Source: Allorhizobium ampelinum S4 (GTDB taxonomy: Bacteria > Pseudomonadota > Alphaproteobacteria > Rhizobiales > Rhizobiaceae). Taken from it: a stretch of 64,000 nucleotides of DNA. Below, piece after piece: positions 18,324 through 27,118 of the stretch. The stretch lies in NCBI RefSeq assembly GCF_000016285.1, contig NC_011981.1:567776-631775 (forward strand), written 5' to 3'. The translations under genes and the position numbers were made by a program. Below the pieces are notes generated by a model, which searched no databases, was not told the origin of the DNA, and saw only the letters and a program-made list of their open reading frames with translations. Numbering within the stretch: the stretch's first letter is position 1; each line of letters begins with the position of its first letter.

Positions 18324-20126
18324 ATGCTTGATATCAGCCCAGCTACCAAGATAGACACGGTTTTGTCGAAGCTCGGCAAAGCGCTTGAAAGCGGCGACAT
18401 TGATGCCGCCGTCAACCTGTTTCAGACCGATTGCTATTGGCGCGATCTGGTGACATTCACCTGGAACCTTAAGACACTCGAGGGTCACGAGCAGATCCGA
18501 GAGATGCTGAAGAGCCAGCTTGGCGCCATCACACCCTCGAATTTCGTACAGGATCCAAAAGAGCCCGCCACTGATGCTGGTGGGATCACTGACGGCTGGT
18601 TCGAGTTCGAAACGGGCGTCGCACGCGGTTACGGACATATCCGCCTGAAGGATGGGCGGATATGGACCCTCTTGACCACCATGACCGAATTGAAGGGCCA
18701 TGAAGAGCCGAAAGGCATCCGCCGCCCGATGGGGGCCGAGCACGGCCATGACCGTAACCGCATGACCTGGAAAGAAAAGCGCGAGAGCGAGAGCGCCGAG
18801 CTGGGCTATTCGGCGCAACCCTATGTCGTTATCATCGGTGGCGGCCAGGGAGGCATTGCCCTTGGCGCACGGCTTCGCCAGCTGGGTGTGCCAACAATCA
18901 TCATCGAGAAGAACGAGCGCCCGGGCGACAGCTGGCGCAAGCGCTACAAGTCACTCTGCCTGCACGACCCCGTCTGGTACGATCATTTGCCGTATATTCC
19001 CTTCCCGGAAAACTGGCCCGTCTTCACCCCGAAGGACAAGGTAGGCGACTGGCTGGAAATGTATACCAAAGTCATGGAGTTGAACTACTGGAGCTCCACG
19101 ACCTGCAAGTCGGCGCAATTCGATGAAGCGACCGGCGAATGGACAGTCATTGTTGAACGCGCCGGCAAGGAAATCGTGCTCAAGCCAAAGCAGCTGGTGC
19201 TGGCGACGGGCATGTCGGGCAAGGCCAATGTGCCGAATTTCCCCGGTCAGGATGTGTTCAAGGGTGAACAGCAACATTCCTCGCAACATCCGGGGCCTGA
19301 TGCCTATGCCGGCAAGCGAGTGGTGGTGATCGGCTCCAACAATTCCGCCCACGATATCTGCGCAGCGCTCTGGGAAGCCGGCGCCGATGTCACCATGCTG
19401 CAACGGTCATCCACCCATATCGTCAAATCGGGTTCACTGATGGAGATCGGTCTGGGCGATCTCTACTCGGAAAGGGCGGTGCAGGGCGGCATGACCACGC
19501 GTAAGGCCGACCTGATTTTTGCATCCCTGCCCTACCGGATCATGCATGAGTTTCAGATCCCGATTTACAACAGGATTCGTGAACAGGACGCAGATTTTTA
19601 TAAGGCACTGGAAGAGGCCGGCTTCATGCTGGACTTCGGCGACGACGAGTCTGGCCTGTTCATGAAATATCTGCGACGTGGATCGGGCTATTACATCGAT
19701 GTCGGCGCCTGTGATCTGGTGATTGACGGCTCGATCAAGCTCAAATCCGGCGTGGACGTCTCGCATTTGACCGAAAACGCCGTCGTGCTGAAGGATGGTA
19801 CCCAGTTGCCAGCGGATCTCGTGGTCTATGCCACCGGCTATGGCTCGATGAACGGCTGGGCGGCCGATCTCATTTCGCGCGACGTCGCTGACAAAATCGG
19901 CAAATGTTGGGGGCTCGGCTCCGATACGACTAAGGACCCCGGTCCCTGGGAGGGCGAACAACGCAACATGTGGAAGCCGACGCAACAGGACGCACTGTGG
20001 TTCCACGGCGGCAACCTGCACCAGTCACGACACTATTCGCAATATCTGTCATTGCAGCTGAAAGCTCGTCAAGTCGGCATCGATACGCCCGTCTACGGCA
20101 TGACCAGACCGCATCATCTGTCGTAA
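18324..20126 (+). CDS. Flavin-containing monooxygenase with N-terminal NTF2-like domain
   Basis: About 600 residues from the ATG at 18324, preceded by GGAGGAG; the longer reading frame to 18213 has no comparable start. Residues 1-130 look like an NTF2/SnoaL-like domain. The catalytic part has an FAD Rossmann motif (VVIIGGGQGGIALG, about 167-180), a FxGxxxHS-type element (FKGEQQHSSQHP) typical of FMO/Baeyer-Villiger enzymes, and an NADPH Rossmann motif (VVVIGSNNSAHD, about 333). It follows the alcohol dehydrogenase in the sigma-54 operon. A two-step alcohol-to-ketone-to-ester route is plausible but inferred; no esterase is next to it. Confidence 0.9.
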   Translation: MLDISPATKIDTVLSKLGKALESGDIDAAVNLFQTDCYWRDLVTFTWNLKTLEGHEQIREMLKSQLGAITPSNFVQDPKEPATDAGGITDGWFEFETGVARGYGHIRLKDGRIWTLLTTMTELKGHEEPKGIRRPMGAEHGHDRNRMTWKEKRESESAELGYSAQPYVVIIGGGQGGIALGARLRQLGVPTIIIEKNERPGDSWRKRYKSLCLHDPVWYDHLPYIPFPENWPVFTPKDKVGDWLEMYTKVMELNYWSSTTCKSAQFDEATGEWTVIVERAGKEIVLKPKQLVLATGMSGKANVPNFPGQDVFKGEQQHSSQHPGPDAYAGKRVVVIGSNNSAHDICAALWEAGADVTMLQRSSTHIVKSGSLMEIGLGDLYSERAVQGGMTTRKADLIFASLPYRIMHEFQIPIYNRIREQDADFYKALEEAGFMLDFGDDESGLFMKYLRRGSGYYIDVGACDLVIDGSIKLKSGVDVSHLTENAVVLKDGTQLPADLVVYATGYGSMNGWAADLISRDVADKIGKCWGLGSDTTKDPGPWEGEQRNMWKPTQQDALWFHGGNLHQSRHYSQYLSLQLKARQVGIDTPVYGMTRPHHLS

Positions 20127-20131
20127 AGCCC

Positions 20132-20164
20132 ATAGGGGGCGCCAGCCTGGCTGGTGCCCCCTAT
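20132..20164 (+). terminator. Terminator hairpin after monooxygenase
   Basis: A stem of about 15 pairs (ATAGGGGGC paired with GCCCCCTAT, extended by a GCCAGC/GCTGGT section with one G-U pair) closes on a three-base loop, starting 5 bases after the stop. There is no long T tract. Confidence 0.65.
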
Positions 20165-20427
20165 GATTGGTCCTGTAAGGTCGTGATTTGCGGAAATGAA
20201 ATAGAGATCGGGTAGGGTGGCGATCGGAGCCGATGACGCAGTGCTTTCGTTGAAATTTTGCAAGTAAAATCAGTTGCCTATCGCCCTTTCAAACGAGGCC
20301 TACCTTCTTTACTGTTTCACATCTTTACGCCATGACCATCGTCAGACGGATCGCACGCCAATGATGATTTCTCGGACAGACTCTTAGATTTTAAGGGGAA
20401 TTTCAAATCCATGTCCGGAGCACCCGC

Positions 20428-21102
20428 TCACGCTTCGACCGAAAATCCTTTAGCCCTCAGCACGGGCTCAAGATTACTGACTTCAATGACCGACTTCCCC
20501 GCCTTATAAGCGGCAATATAGCCAGCTTCAGCATCTTCCCGGGCTTGGGCAAGTGCGGCAACATCCACCGCCTCCTGTCGGCGGACCACCACCAGACCGT
20601 CGGCATCACCGACGATAATGTCGCCCGGAAAAACAAGCTCATCGCCAATGACAATCGGGTCGTTCACTGCGGTCAAGGTTTCCTTCACGGTTCCCTTGAT
20701 GCAAACACTGAGTGAAAATACCGGAAAGCCAAGATCTCGAAGCTGCAAGGTATCGCGCACACCTGTATCAGTCACAAGGCCACCAATGCCTTTGGCGAGG
20801 CAGGCATTGGCCAGAACATCACCGAATGACCCCGCCTCCTCGTATTCGCCGCCGGACACCACGATGATGTCGCCCGGTTGCGCATAATTGATCGCCAGTT
20901 GCAGCATGATGTTGTCGCGTGGCGCAGACTTGACCGTGAAAGCAGGCCCGCAAAGCTTCATGCGGTAATCCACTGGCTTGATGCGGGAGGAAAGCGCACC
21001 GCGACGACCCTGCGCTTCATGCAGGGTCGCAGGCGAGAATTTCGCAATCGCATCAATCTCTTGCTGGCTTGGACGCTCGGGAATTTTCTTAATGTGGATC
21101 AT
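20428..21102 (-). CDS. RraA-family aldolase/decarboxylase (4-hydroxy-4-methyl-2-oxoglutarate aldolase-like)
   Basis: 224 residues matching the RraA/HMG aldolase fold: GGEYEEAGSFGDVLANACLAKG followed by the metal-binding/catalytic GVRD loop near residue 118, and a GDIIVGDADGLVVV strand near 165. In this family a divalent metal supports retro-aldol cleavage of 4-carboxy-4-hydroxy-2-oxo acids and oxaloacetate decarboxylation. It is divergent from a LysR regulator (starts about 155 bases apart) that probably controls it. The exact substrate cannot be decided from sequence; related proteins are sometimes annotated as RNase E inhibitor RraA or dimethylmenaquinone methyltransferase. Confidence 0.85.
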   Translation of the reverse strand: MIHIKKIPERPSQQEIDAIAKFSPATLHEAQGRRGALSSRIKPVDYRMKLCGPAFTVKSAPRDNIMLQLAINYAQPGDIIVVSGGEYEEAGSFGDVLANACLAKGIGGLVTDTGVRDTLQLRDLGFPVFSLSVCIKGTVKETLTAVNDPIVIGDELVFPGDIIVGDADGLVVVRRQEAVDVAALAQAREDAEAGYIAAYKAGKSVIEVSNLEPVLRAKGFSVEA

Positions 21103-21256
21103 GGCAACCTCAAAACAGCTTCGTTCGATAGGGCGAAACGGCGCAGGTTAACCCCAGCCCTTGCGCGGTCTCCTCCGTTTTAAGAGGCTTGCGCTATGCC
21201 AACAAATATATATTGACGATACTTGATATATGAATGCTGTATATCAGGAGGCAGCC

Positions 21257-22177
21257 TTGGCATTGGATGTAACAAAAATGCGCTATTTTGCGCGCATTGC
21301 AGAGCTAGGCTCCTTTACCCGTGCCGCCAGTGAGCTGGGTGTAGCCCAACCAGCGCTGAGCTTGCATGTGCGCGCGCTGGAAGACCAACTGGGGCTGCAA
21401 TTGCTCAACCGGACCTCGCGTGGCGTCGTGGTAACGGAGGCAGGCCAAACGCTGCTGGTCCATGCTCAGGCAATCCTTCGGGCGGTAGAGCAGGCCGAAG
21501 CCGCAACGCGGGAGCAGGCGAAATATCCAAGTGGTGATGTCTCGCTTGGTATTCTCAGCTCGCTGTCTCCCATTCTCTCCATTCCGGTTCTGGAAGCATG
21601 TGACCGCCGGTTTCCAAAAATCCGCCTGACGATCAGCGAGGGCGATAGCCAGACCCTGCGCACAGCGACCGATATCCATGCGCATGATCTAGCCGTGAAC
21701 CTTCTGGATGTTGCCAAACCAACGGCGGTGCCTTTGTTTGACGAGCGGCTCTATGCCGTCGGGCCTCTGAATGCCTTTACCCAAAGGCAGAATGATTTGC
21801 CGCTCCGCGAAGCTTTGAGCCTTCCGCTGATCATGCCCTCGCAGCGTCATGGAATTCGCATCCTTTTGGAAAAGCAGGCCCTTATTCTTGGTCAAAAAAT
21901 CAATATTGTTCGGGTGATCGAGGGAGTGGCCAGCACCAAAGCGGCTATCCGTGCCGGGTTGGGATTGACCATTCTGGGTCGGGGAGCCGTCTACGCCGAT
22001 CATCAGGCAGGACAACTCTCGGTCATTCCACTGAGGGCACCGGAGCTGTTTCGACGCCTTGTGCTGGATATGCCGGTCAATCATCCACCGACCAAGGCGG
22101 TTCTTGAGGTGAGACAGATCCTGATGGAGGTCATCAAGCGTCTCGGTGGAGAGGGCCATTGGAGCTGTCTCGCCTAA
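21257..22177 (+). CDS. LysR-family regulator
   Basis: About 306 residues. I chose the TTG at 21257 because AGGAGG ends five bases upstream; the ATG at 21230 is in frame but has no ribosome binding site. The N-terminus (MRYFARIAELGSFTRAASELGVAQPALSLHVRALE) is a typical LysR winged HTH, followed by a periplasmic-binding-like effector domain with GVASTKAAIRAGLGLTILGRGA. It resembles NAC/CbbR-type regulators. The divergent RraA-like gene is the likely target. The intergenic bases 21200-21245 are A/T-rich with dyad-like ATATAT stretches but no clean T-N11-A box. Confidence 0.92.
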   Translation: MALDVTKMRYFARIAELGSFTRAASELGVAQPALSLHVRALEDQLGLQLLNRTSRGVVVTEAGQTLLVHAQAILRAVEQAEAATREQAKYPSGDVSLGILSSLSPILSIPVLEACDRRFPKIRLTISEGDSQTLRTATDIHAHDLAVNLLDVAKPTAVPLFDERLYAVGPLNAFTQRQNDLPLREALSLPLIMPSQRHGIRILLEKQALILGQKINIVRVIEGVASTKAAIRAGLGLTILGRGAVYADHQAGQLSVIPLRAPELFRRLVLDMPVNHPPTKAVLEVRQILMEVIKRLGGEGHWSCLA

Positions 22178-22352
22178 GAACTGCGCCCCGCTTTTCCATG
22201 GCGGGCGCGCACCATTCAAACTTTGTTTGCCCCCATCACAGGAAGGGTCGTGCTAGCTGTTTTTGAACGTCTTTACGGATCAATCCTGCTGAAACGCAAT
22301 TGCTCTGGCCTCTGAAGACGGCATGATGACACTATCACATCCGGTGGTTTGA

Positions 22353-22772
22353 ATGGATCTCGACAAGATCAAAACGCTCATAGACTTTGTTGGTCAATCC
22401 CGTATTTCGGAGTTGAGCGTCACCGAAAACGGCACGACAGTTCGGATTTCCCATTACCCGCATGCGCAGGATGCCATCGCAATCGGCCCAAAAGACAGCG
22501 TGGCAGAGACACCAAAGCCGTCCGCTAGTGGAGGTGTCGATACCGTATCTGCACCCGTGTTTGGCATTTTTCACCGCGCTCCCAATCCCGGAGCAAACCC
22601 CTTTGTTTCGGTTGGCGATTCCGTGGAGGTGGGCCAAAGCCTGTTCATCGTTGAAGCCATGAAAGTGTTCAACACCATTACGGCAGAGCGCGCAGGCAAG
22701 GTTGTTCGTTTGCTTGTTGAGGACGGCCAAGAGGTGGATGCCGGGCAGCCCATGCTGGAGATTGCCGGATGA
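22353..22772 (+). CDS. Biotin carboxyl carrier protein (AccB-like)
   Basis: 139 residues: an AccB-like N-terminal helix ([20 protein letters not shown]), a short proline/alanine linker, then the biotinyl domain [15 protein letters not shown] with EAMKVFN, where Lys104 is the biotinylation site. It overlaps the biotin carboxylase start by four bases (ATGA). It begins a tight operon of carrier, carboxylase, second carrier-like protein and PxpB-PxpC-PxpA, rather than lying with acetyl-CoA carboxylase genes. The inferred partners are the adjacent biotin carboxylase and the Pxp proteins, which are homologous to carboxyltransferase domains. Confidence 0.93.
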   Translation: MDLDKIKTLIDFVGQSRISELSVTENGTTVRISHYPHAQDAIAIGPKDSVAETPKPSASGGVDTVSAPVFGIFHRAPNPGANPFVSVGDSVEVGQSLFIVEAMKVFNTITAERAGKVVRLLVEDGQEVDAGQPMLEIAG

Positions 22773-24142
22773 CATCGGACACGAAACGCCCCTTTGATAC
22801 GGTTCTGATTGCCAATCGTGGCGAGATTGCCCTGCGCATCCAGCGCGCCTGCCGGGAACTTGGCCTGCGCACCGTGATGATCTGCTCTGAGGCCGACCGC
22901 GATGCGCCCTATGGCGCAACCGGGGATGAATTCATCTGTATCGGCCCTTCTGCGCCGGGTCGCAGCTATTTCAATCAATCCGCAATTCTTCTGGCCATGC
23001 GGGCATCTGGTGCGGGTGCGGTGCATCCGGGCTACGGCTTCCTGTCGGAAAACGCTGATTTTGCCGAAGCTGTTGAGCAGGCCGGGCTGACCTTCATAGG
23101 CCCACCAGCCTCTGCCATTCGCATTATGGGTGATAAAATCGCCGCCAAGCGGGCAATGATCGAGGCAGGCGTGCCTTGCGTGCCGGGACCAGACACGGCC
23201 CTTGGCGAAGACATGGCTGATATTGCCGAGATCGCCGCCAAAATTGGCTATCCAGTGATTATCAAGGCCGCGGGCGGCGGCGGTGGACGCGGCATGCGCA
23301 TTGTGCGCGATGCGGCGGCGCTTGCTGATGCCGTTTCCATCACCCGTGAGGAAGCGCGGCGGGCTTTTGGCAATCCCGAGCTTTACATGGAAAAGTTTCT
23401 TGAGAAGCCACGCCATGTGGAAATTCAGGTGTTGTGCGATAATTTCGGCAATGCCGTTTGGCTTGGCCATCGCGATTGCTCCATGCAGCGCCGCCACCAG
23501 AAAGTGGTGGAAGAAGCGCCATCACCCGGTATTCCCGCCGATGTTGCGGCGACTGTGGGTGCACGTTGCGTGGCGGCCTGCCAGCGGATTGGCTATCGCG
23601 GCGTCGGCACGTTTGAGTTTCTCTATGAGAATGGCGAATTCTATTTCATTGAAATGAACACCCGCCTTCAGGTGGAACATCCCGTGACCGAGATGACCAG
23701 CGGGTTGGATATTGTCTGTGAGCAATTGCGCGTGGCGCTTGGCCTGCCGATGATGCTGACCCAAGCGGATATTCAAACCAACGGCCATTCGTTTGAATGC
23801 CGGATCAATGCCGAAGACCCTTACACCTTTGCCGGATCACCGGGCAAGATCACCGCTTTACAGCTTCCCTCCGGCGAGGGCGTGCGGGTCGATACCCATG
23901 TTGTGGAAGGCTATACCGTGCCTGCCCATTATGACTCCCTGATTGCCAAGCTGATTGTGCATGCCCCAACCCGCGACGAGGCCATAGTGCGCATGCGCGC
24001 AGCTCTGGACGCACTCAAGATCGACGGGATCACCACCAATATCGCGCTGCATAAGGCGATTTTTGAAGATGCGGGCTTTTGCGCGGGTGGGGCCGATATC
24101 CACCATCTTGAAAAATGGTTGAGCAAGCGGAGCGCAGCATGA
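22769..24142 (+). CDS. Biotin carboxylase (AccC-like)
   Basis: 457 residues with the full ATP-grasp biotin carboxylase layout: [15 protein letters not shown] at the N-terminus, the glycine-rich ATP loop [11 protein letters not shown] near 168, [15 protein letters not shown], the [17 protein letters not shown] segment, and the catalytic [14 protein letters not shown] near 295. It carboxylates biotin on the carrier using ATP and bicarbonate. Start and stop overlap the neighbouring carrier genes by four bases each. The operon context suggests a dedicated carboxylase for the Pxp-type enzyme, not fatty acid synthesis. Confidence 0.95.
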   Translation: MTSDTKRPFDTVLIANRGEIALRIQRACRELGLRTVMICSEADRDAPYGATGDEFICIGPSAPGRSYFNQSAILLAMRASGAGAVHPGYGFLSENADFAEAVEQAGLTFIGPPASAIRIMGDKIAAKRAMIEAGVPCVPGPDTALGEDMADIAEIAAKIGYPVIIKAAGGGGGRGMRIVRDAAALADAVSITREEARRAFGNPELYMEKFLEKPRHVEIQVLCDNFGNAVWLGHRDCSMQRRHQKVVEEAPSPGIPADVAATVGARCVAACQRIGYRGVGTFEFLYENGEFYFIEMNTRLQVEHPVTEMTSGLDIVCEQLRVALGLPMMLTQADIQTNGHSFECRINAEDPYTFAGSPGKITALQLPSGEGVRVDTHVVEGYTVPAHYDSLIAKLIVHAPTRDEAIVRMRAALDALKIDGITTNIALHKAIFEDAGFCAGGADIHHLEKWLSKRSAA

Positions 24143-24582
24143 CAACACGCACTCGTTCCAAATCCCGATCCGCCGCGGATTTCACCAGTCCAGAGGTGAT
24201 CGCAACGCTCACAGCATGGTTGGAGCAGGCCGGTGTCAGCACCATCGCCATTGAGCGCGACGATCAGCAGATCAAAATCGTGATGGCGGGAGGGGCAGCC
24301 CAAATTTCACTCCAGACGCGAGATAAGCAAAAACCTGCTTCATCCGTTGCGGTTAAGGCTCCCTGCGTGGGGCATTTTCTGGCCCATCACCCAGCTCGCG
24401 CCGATGAAGCGGCAAAAGATGGGCCTGTGGTCAAAGCAGGCGATACGGTCGGCTTTGTCAAAATTGGCCCCGTACTTCTGAATGTTATCGCACCGCAAGA
24501 CGGCATTCTTGGCGAAGCCTTGGTCAAAAGCGGCACCCTCGTTGGCTATGGCGACCCTTTGTTTTTGGTCGAACAACCCTGA
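24139..24582 (+). CDS. Biotinyl-domain-like protein lacking the biotinylation lysine
   Basis: 147 residues from the ATG at 24139 (ATGA overlap with the biotin carboxylase stop). It aligns by eye with AccB: an N-terminal helical region, a linker, then [32 protein letters not shown] and [15 protein letters not shown], which follow the AccB pattern strand by strand. Where AccB has the EAMKM biotin turn, this protein reads VKIGPVLLN, so the lysine and its methionines are gone. It therefore cannot be biotinylated in the usual place. The inferred role is structural or regulatory in a carboxylase-Pxp assembly. It sits between AccC and PxpB, with overlapping stop/start on both sides. Confidence 0.82.
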   Translation: MTTRTRSKSRSAADFTSPEVIATLTAWLEQAGVSTIAIERDDQQIKIVMAGGAAQISLQTRDKQKPASSVAVKAPCVGHFLAHHPARADEAAKDGPVVKAGDTVGFVKIGPVLLNVIAPQDGILGEALVKSGTLVGYGDPLFLVEQP

Positions 24583-25292
24583 TGGCGACAATGGATATGA
24601 AAACCCTGACACATCCCGCAGTGATTGCTTCCTCCACAGCGGATATGCCGAAAATCTCTGCCATTGGCACCAAAGCCTTTGTGGTGGATGCGCCCGGCCC
24701 GTTTGATTTGGCCTCGCAGCGGCGTATCTGGGCCTTATCCGCCATAGTTCAGGATTGGCCGGATGTGCAGGAAATTGTGCCGGGCATGACCAATCTGCTG
24801 TTGGTGCTGCATCACACGCCTGAAGACCACGCGGCCATCGCAAGCCGCCTGCTGGAAGCATGGAATGCGGCGCAAGGCATGGATTTGACCGGGAAAACCG
24901 TTGAAATCCCGGTGACCTATGGTGGAGACCATGCCACTGATCTTCCTGCGCTTTGCGATCTTTCCGGCCTATCAGATCGCGATATTGTCAAAATTCATGC
25001 GGCTGGTACCTACACCGTGTTTGCACTGGGTTCTGCACCGGGCTTTGGCTACCTGCATGGACTTGACCCGCGCATTCACATGCCGCGAAAAACCGTGCCA
25101 TCGCTGAAAATGGCGCGTGGCTGCCTGACCATTGGCGGCATGCAGACCGGGGTTGCAGTCTTGACCGGGCCGAATGGCTGGAACTCCATCGGCTTTGCCG
25201 ACGTGCCGATGTTTGATCCCATGGCGGCCTCGCCTGCCCTGCTGGCTCCCGGCGATACGGTGCGCTTTATTGCCGAGAGGATCGAGCTATGA
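24582..25292 (+). CDS. pxpB: 5-oxoprolinase subunit PxpB (KipI-like, carboxyltransferase subdomain C/D)
   Basis: 236 residues matching the PxpB/KipI family: TNLLLVLHH, the VTYGGDHATDLPALCDLSGLS segment, VFALGSAPGFGYLHGLD near 150, and GGMQTGVAVLTGPNGWNSIG near 190. Together with PxpC it forms the homologue of the urea amidolyase carboxyltransferase domain. In known PxpABC systems this complex cleaves 5-oxoproline to glutamate with ATP. Its ATG overlaps the stop of the carrier-like gene (TGATG) and its end overlaps PxpC (ATGA). Association with a biotin carboxylase suggests a biotin-dependent variant, which is inference. Confidence 0.9.
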   Translation: MATMDMKTLTHPAVIASSTADMPKISAIGTKAFVVDAPGPFDLASQRRIWALSAIVQDWPDVQEIVPGMTNLLLVLHHTPEDHAAIASRLLEAWNAAQGMDLTGKTVEIPVTYGGDHATDLPALCDLSGLSDRDIVKIHAAGTYTVFALGSAPGFGYLHGLDPRIHMPRKTVPSLKMARGCLTIGGMQTGVAVLTGPNGWNSIGFADVPMFDPMAASPALLAPGDTVRFIAERIEL

Positions 25293-26287
25293 TCGAGGTT
25301 CTCACCACTGGCCCCCTCAACACCGTGCAGGATCTTGGCCGTTTTGGATTTCGCAACATCGGCGTCACCACCTGTGGCGCGATGGACCCTGTTGCGCTGA
25401 AAATCGGCAATCTGATGCTGGGCAATGATGAGGGGGCCGCAGGCCTTGAGATTCAGACCTTTCCCTTTCGGCTGCGGTTTGAAAAGGACGGTTTTGTCGC
25501 TATCACCGGAGCCGACTGCGCGGCAACGCTGGACGGCAAAGCCATGCCGCCATGGTGGGCGCTTCCGGTTTTCGCAGGGCAAGAGCTTGAGCTGAAAACA
25601 CCCACCAAAGCGGCTCGGGCCTATCTGTGCTTTTCCGGTGGCATTGATGTGCCGCTGGTGATGGGGTCTCGCAGCACGTCGTTGCGGGGAGCCTTTGGCG
25701 GTTATCACGGGCGGTTTTTGGCGGTTGGTGATCGTCTCGCTTTAGGTGAGGCGCAGGCTCTGCCGATCCCATCCTCCGGTTTCGGCGTGATGCCGCCAGA
25801 GGTGGCATTGCAGGATCATTTTCCAGCGGTTGAGAATGGCATTTTGCCCATCCGCGCCCTGCCCGCAGGCGAGCATGACTGGTTTGGCGAAGAATCGATG
25901 CGGTTCTGGGCGCAGGATTGGAAAATCTCCTCCCAGAGCGACCGCACCGGCTATCGCCTGTCTGGCGCTCCGGTGAAGCTCAAGGAGCATGTTGAAATGC
26001 GCTCCCATGGCGTGGTCACAGGCGTGGTGCAGGTGCCGCCTGCGGGTGAGCCGATCATTCAAATGAGCGATGCCAATACCGCAGGCGGTTATCCCAAAAT
26101 GGCGGGTGTGATTGACATTGACCTCTGGCGCTTGGGCCAAGCCCGCATTGGCAGCCGCATCCGCTTTGTTCAATCCACTCTGGCTGAGGCGAAAGCCGCA
26201 GAACAAGCCGTGGCGGGCTATTTGGCCGACATTCGCAACACCGTGCCGCTGTTGACCGACGCCCTCGCCACCATGACCAAGCGCTAA
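25289..26287 (+). CDS. pxpC: 5-oxoprolinase subunit PxpC (KipA-like, carboxyltransferase subdomain A/B)
   Basis: 332 residues typical of PxpC/KipA: LNTVQDLGRFGFRNIGVTTCGAMDP at the N-terminus, GLEIQTFPFRLRF, and ARAYLCFSGGIDVPLVMGSRST near 115-135. The C-terminal third carries SQSDRTGYRLSG and QVPPAGEPIIQMSDANTAGGYP. It is the second half of the carboxyltransferase-like pair with PxpB and overlaps it by four bases. The gene is intact, with no missing conserved block visible. Substrate specificity (5-oxoproline versus another cyclic or linear amide) cannot be settled from sequence. Confidence 0.9.
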   Translation: MIEVLTTGPLNTVQDLGRFGFRNIGVTTCGAMDPVALKIGNLMLGNDEGAAGLEIQTFPFRLRFEKDGFVAITGADCAATLDGKAMPPWWALPVFAGQELELKTPTKAARAYLCFSGGIDVPLVMGSRSTSLRGAFGGYHGRFLAVGDRLALGEAQALPIPSSGFGVMPPEVALQDHFPAVENGILPIRALPAGEHDWFGEESMRFWAQDWKISSQSDRTGYRLSGAPVKLKEHVEMRSHGVVTGVVQVPPAGEPIIQMSDANTAGGYPKMAGVIDIDLWRLGQARIGSRIRFVQSTLAEAKAAEQAVAGYLADIRNTVPLLTDALATMTKR

Positions 26288-26302
26288 ATCTGAGGATAGA
26301 TG

Positions 26303-27070
26303 ATGAAGATTGATCTCAATTCCGATATGGGCGAAGGCTTTGGTCCCTACCGCCTGTGTGACGATGAAGCACTGATGGATGTTGTGTCCTCGGCCAATAT
26401 TGCCTGCGGTTTTCATGCGGGCGACCCGGAAATGATGCTGCGCATGGTGCGGCTGGCCAAGGCCCGAGGCGTCGGCATTGGCGCGCACCCCGGCTTTCCT
26501 GATCGGCTGGGTTTTGGCCGCCGCGATATTCCCGTGTCAGCAGAAGAACTGCGGGCGCAAGTGCTTTATCAATTGGGGGCCTTGAGCGCGATTGCCGCCA
26601 GCGAAGGCCTTTCCGTTGATCACATCAGCTTCCACGCCGCCATGGGAAATCGCGTCAATCACGACCCGGCACTGTGCGATCTGGTCCTGGCAGCGGTGAA
26701 AACCGTGGCTCCTGAGATTATTGTGTTTTGCATGTCTGGCTCGGAAATCGAGCGCTCGGCGCTCCGCTGTGGATTAAAGACGCTGACGCTGTTTCTGGCC
26801 GACCGCGCTTATGATGCCAACGGCGCACTCGTGCCGCGCGGCGTGGCCAATTCGGTCATCAAGGAAGAAATGGCGGTGCGCGCCCGCGTCAAACAATTCC
26901 TTGAAACGGCAACCGTCACCACCATCGACGGCCAGACCATTGCCATGCCCGCCCGCTCCATTCTCGTGCATAGCGATACGCCCGGATCGCTGGAACTGGC
27001 GAAAATTGTGCGCAGCGAAATTGAAGCCACGGGTGCTACCCTTGCCACTGCCCGCGACGTGATTGCCTGA
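26303..27070 (+). CDS. pxpA: 5-oxoprolinase subunit PxpA (LamB/YcsF family)
   Basis: 255 residues. Two adjacent ATGs exist at 26300 and 26303; the second is better spaced from GAGGAT. Family motifs are clear: IDLNSDMGEGFG at the start, ANIACGFHAGDP near 33, GIGAHPGFPDRLGFGRR near 60, and EIFADRAY-like FLADRAYDANGALVPRG near 170. PxpA is thought to carry the catalytic amidohydrolase-like centre of 5-oxoprolinase. It ends the biotin/Pxp gene run and is followed after 48 bp by an aminotransferase, which could use the glutamate produced. Confidence 0.92.
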   Translation: MKIDLNSDMGEGFGPYRLCDDEALMDVVSSANIACGFHAGDPEMMLRMVRLAKARGVGIGAHPGFPDRLGFGRRDIPVSAEELRAQVLYQLGALSAIAASEGLSVDHISFHAAMGNRVNHDPALCDLVLAAVKTVAPEIIVFCMSGSEIERSALRCGLKTLTLFLADRAYDANGALVPRGVANSVIKEEMAVRARVKQFLETATVTTIDGQTIAMPARSILVHSDTPGSLELAKIVRSEIEATGATLATARDVIA

Positions 27071-27118
27071 CATCACCCGATTTTGAAACCTTCACCACAA
27101 CACTTGAAAGTCTAGACC

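Noticed and set aside
21200..21256. LysR T-N11-A box in the RraA/LysR divergent region
   Set aside because: A/T-rich ATATAT stretches suggest dyads, but the inner bases do not pair; no site meets the standard used for the NAC-like operator.
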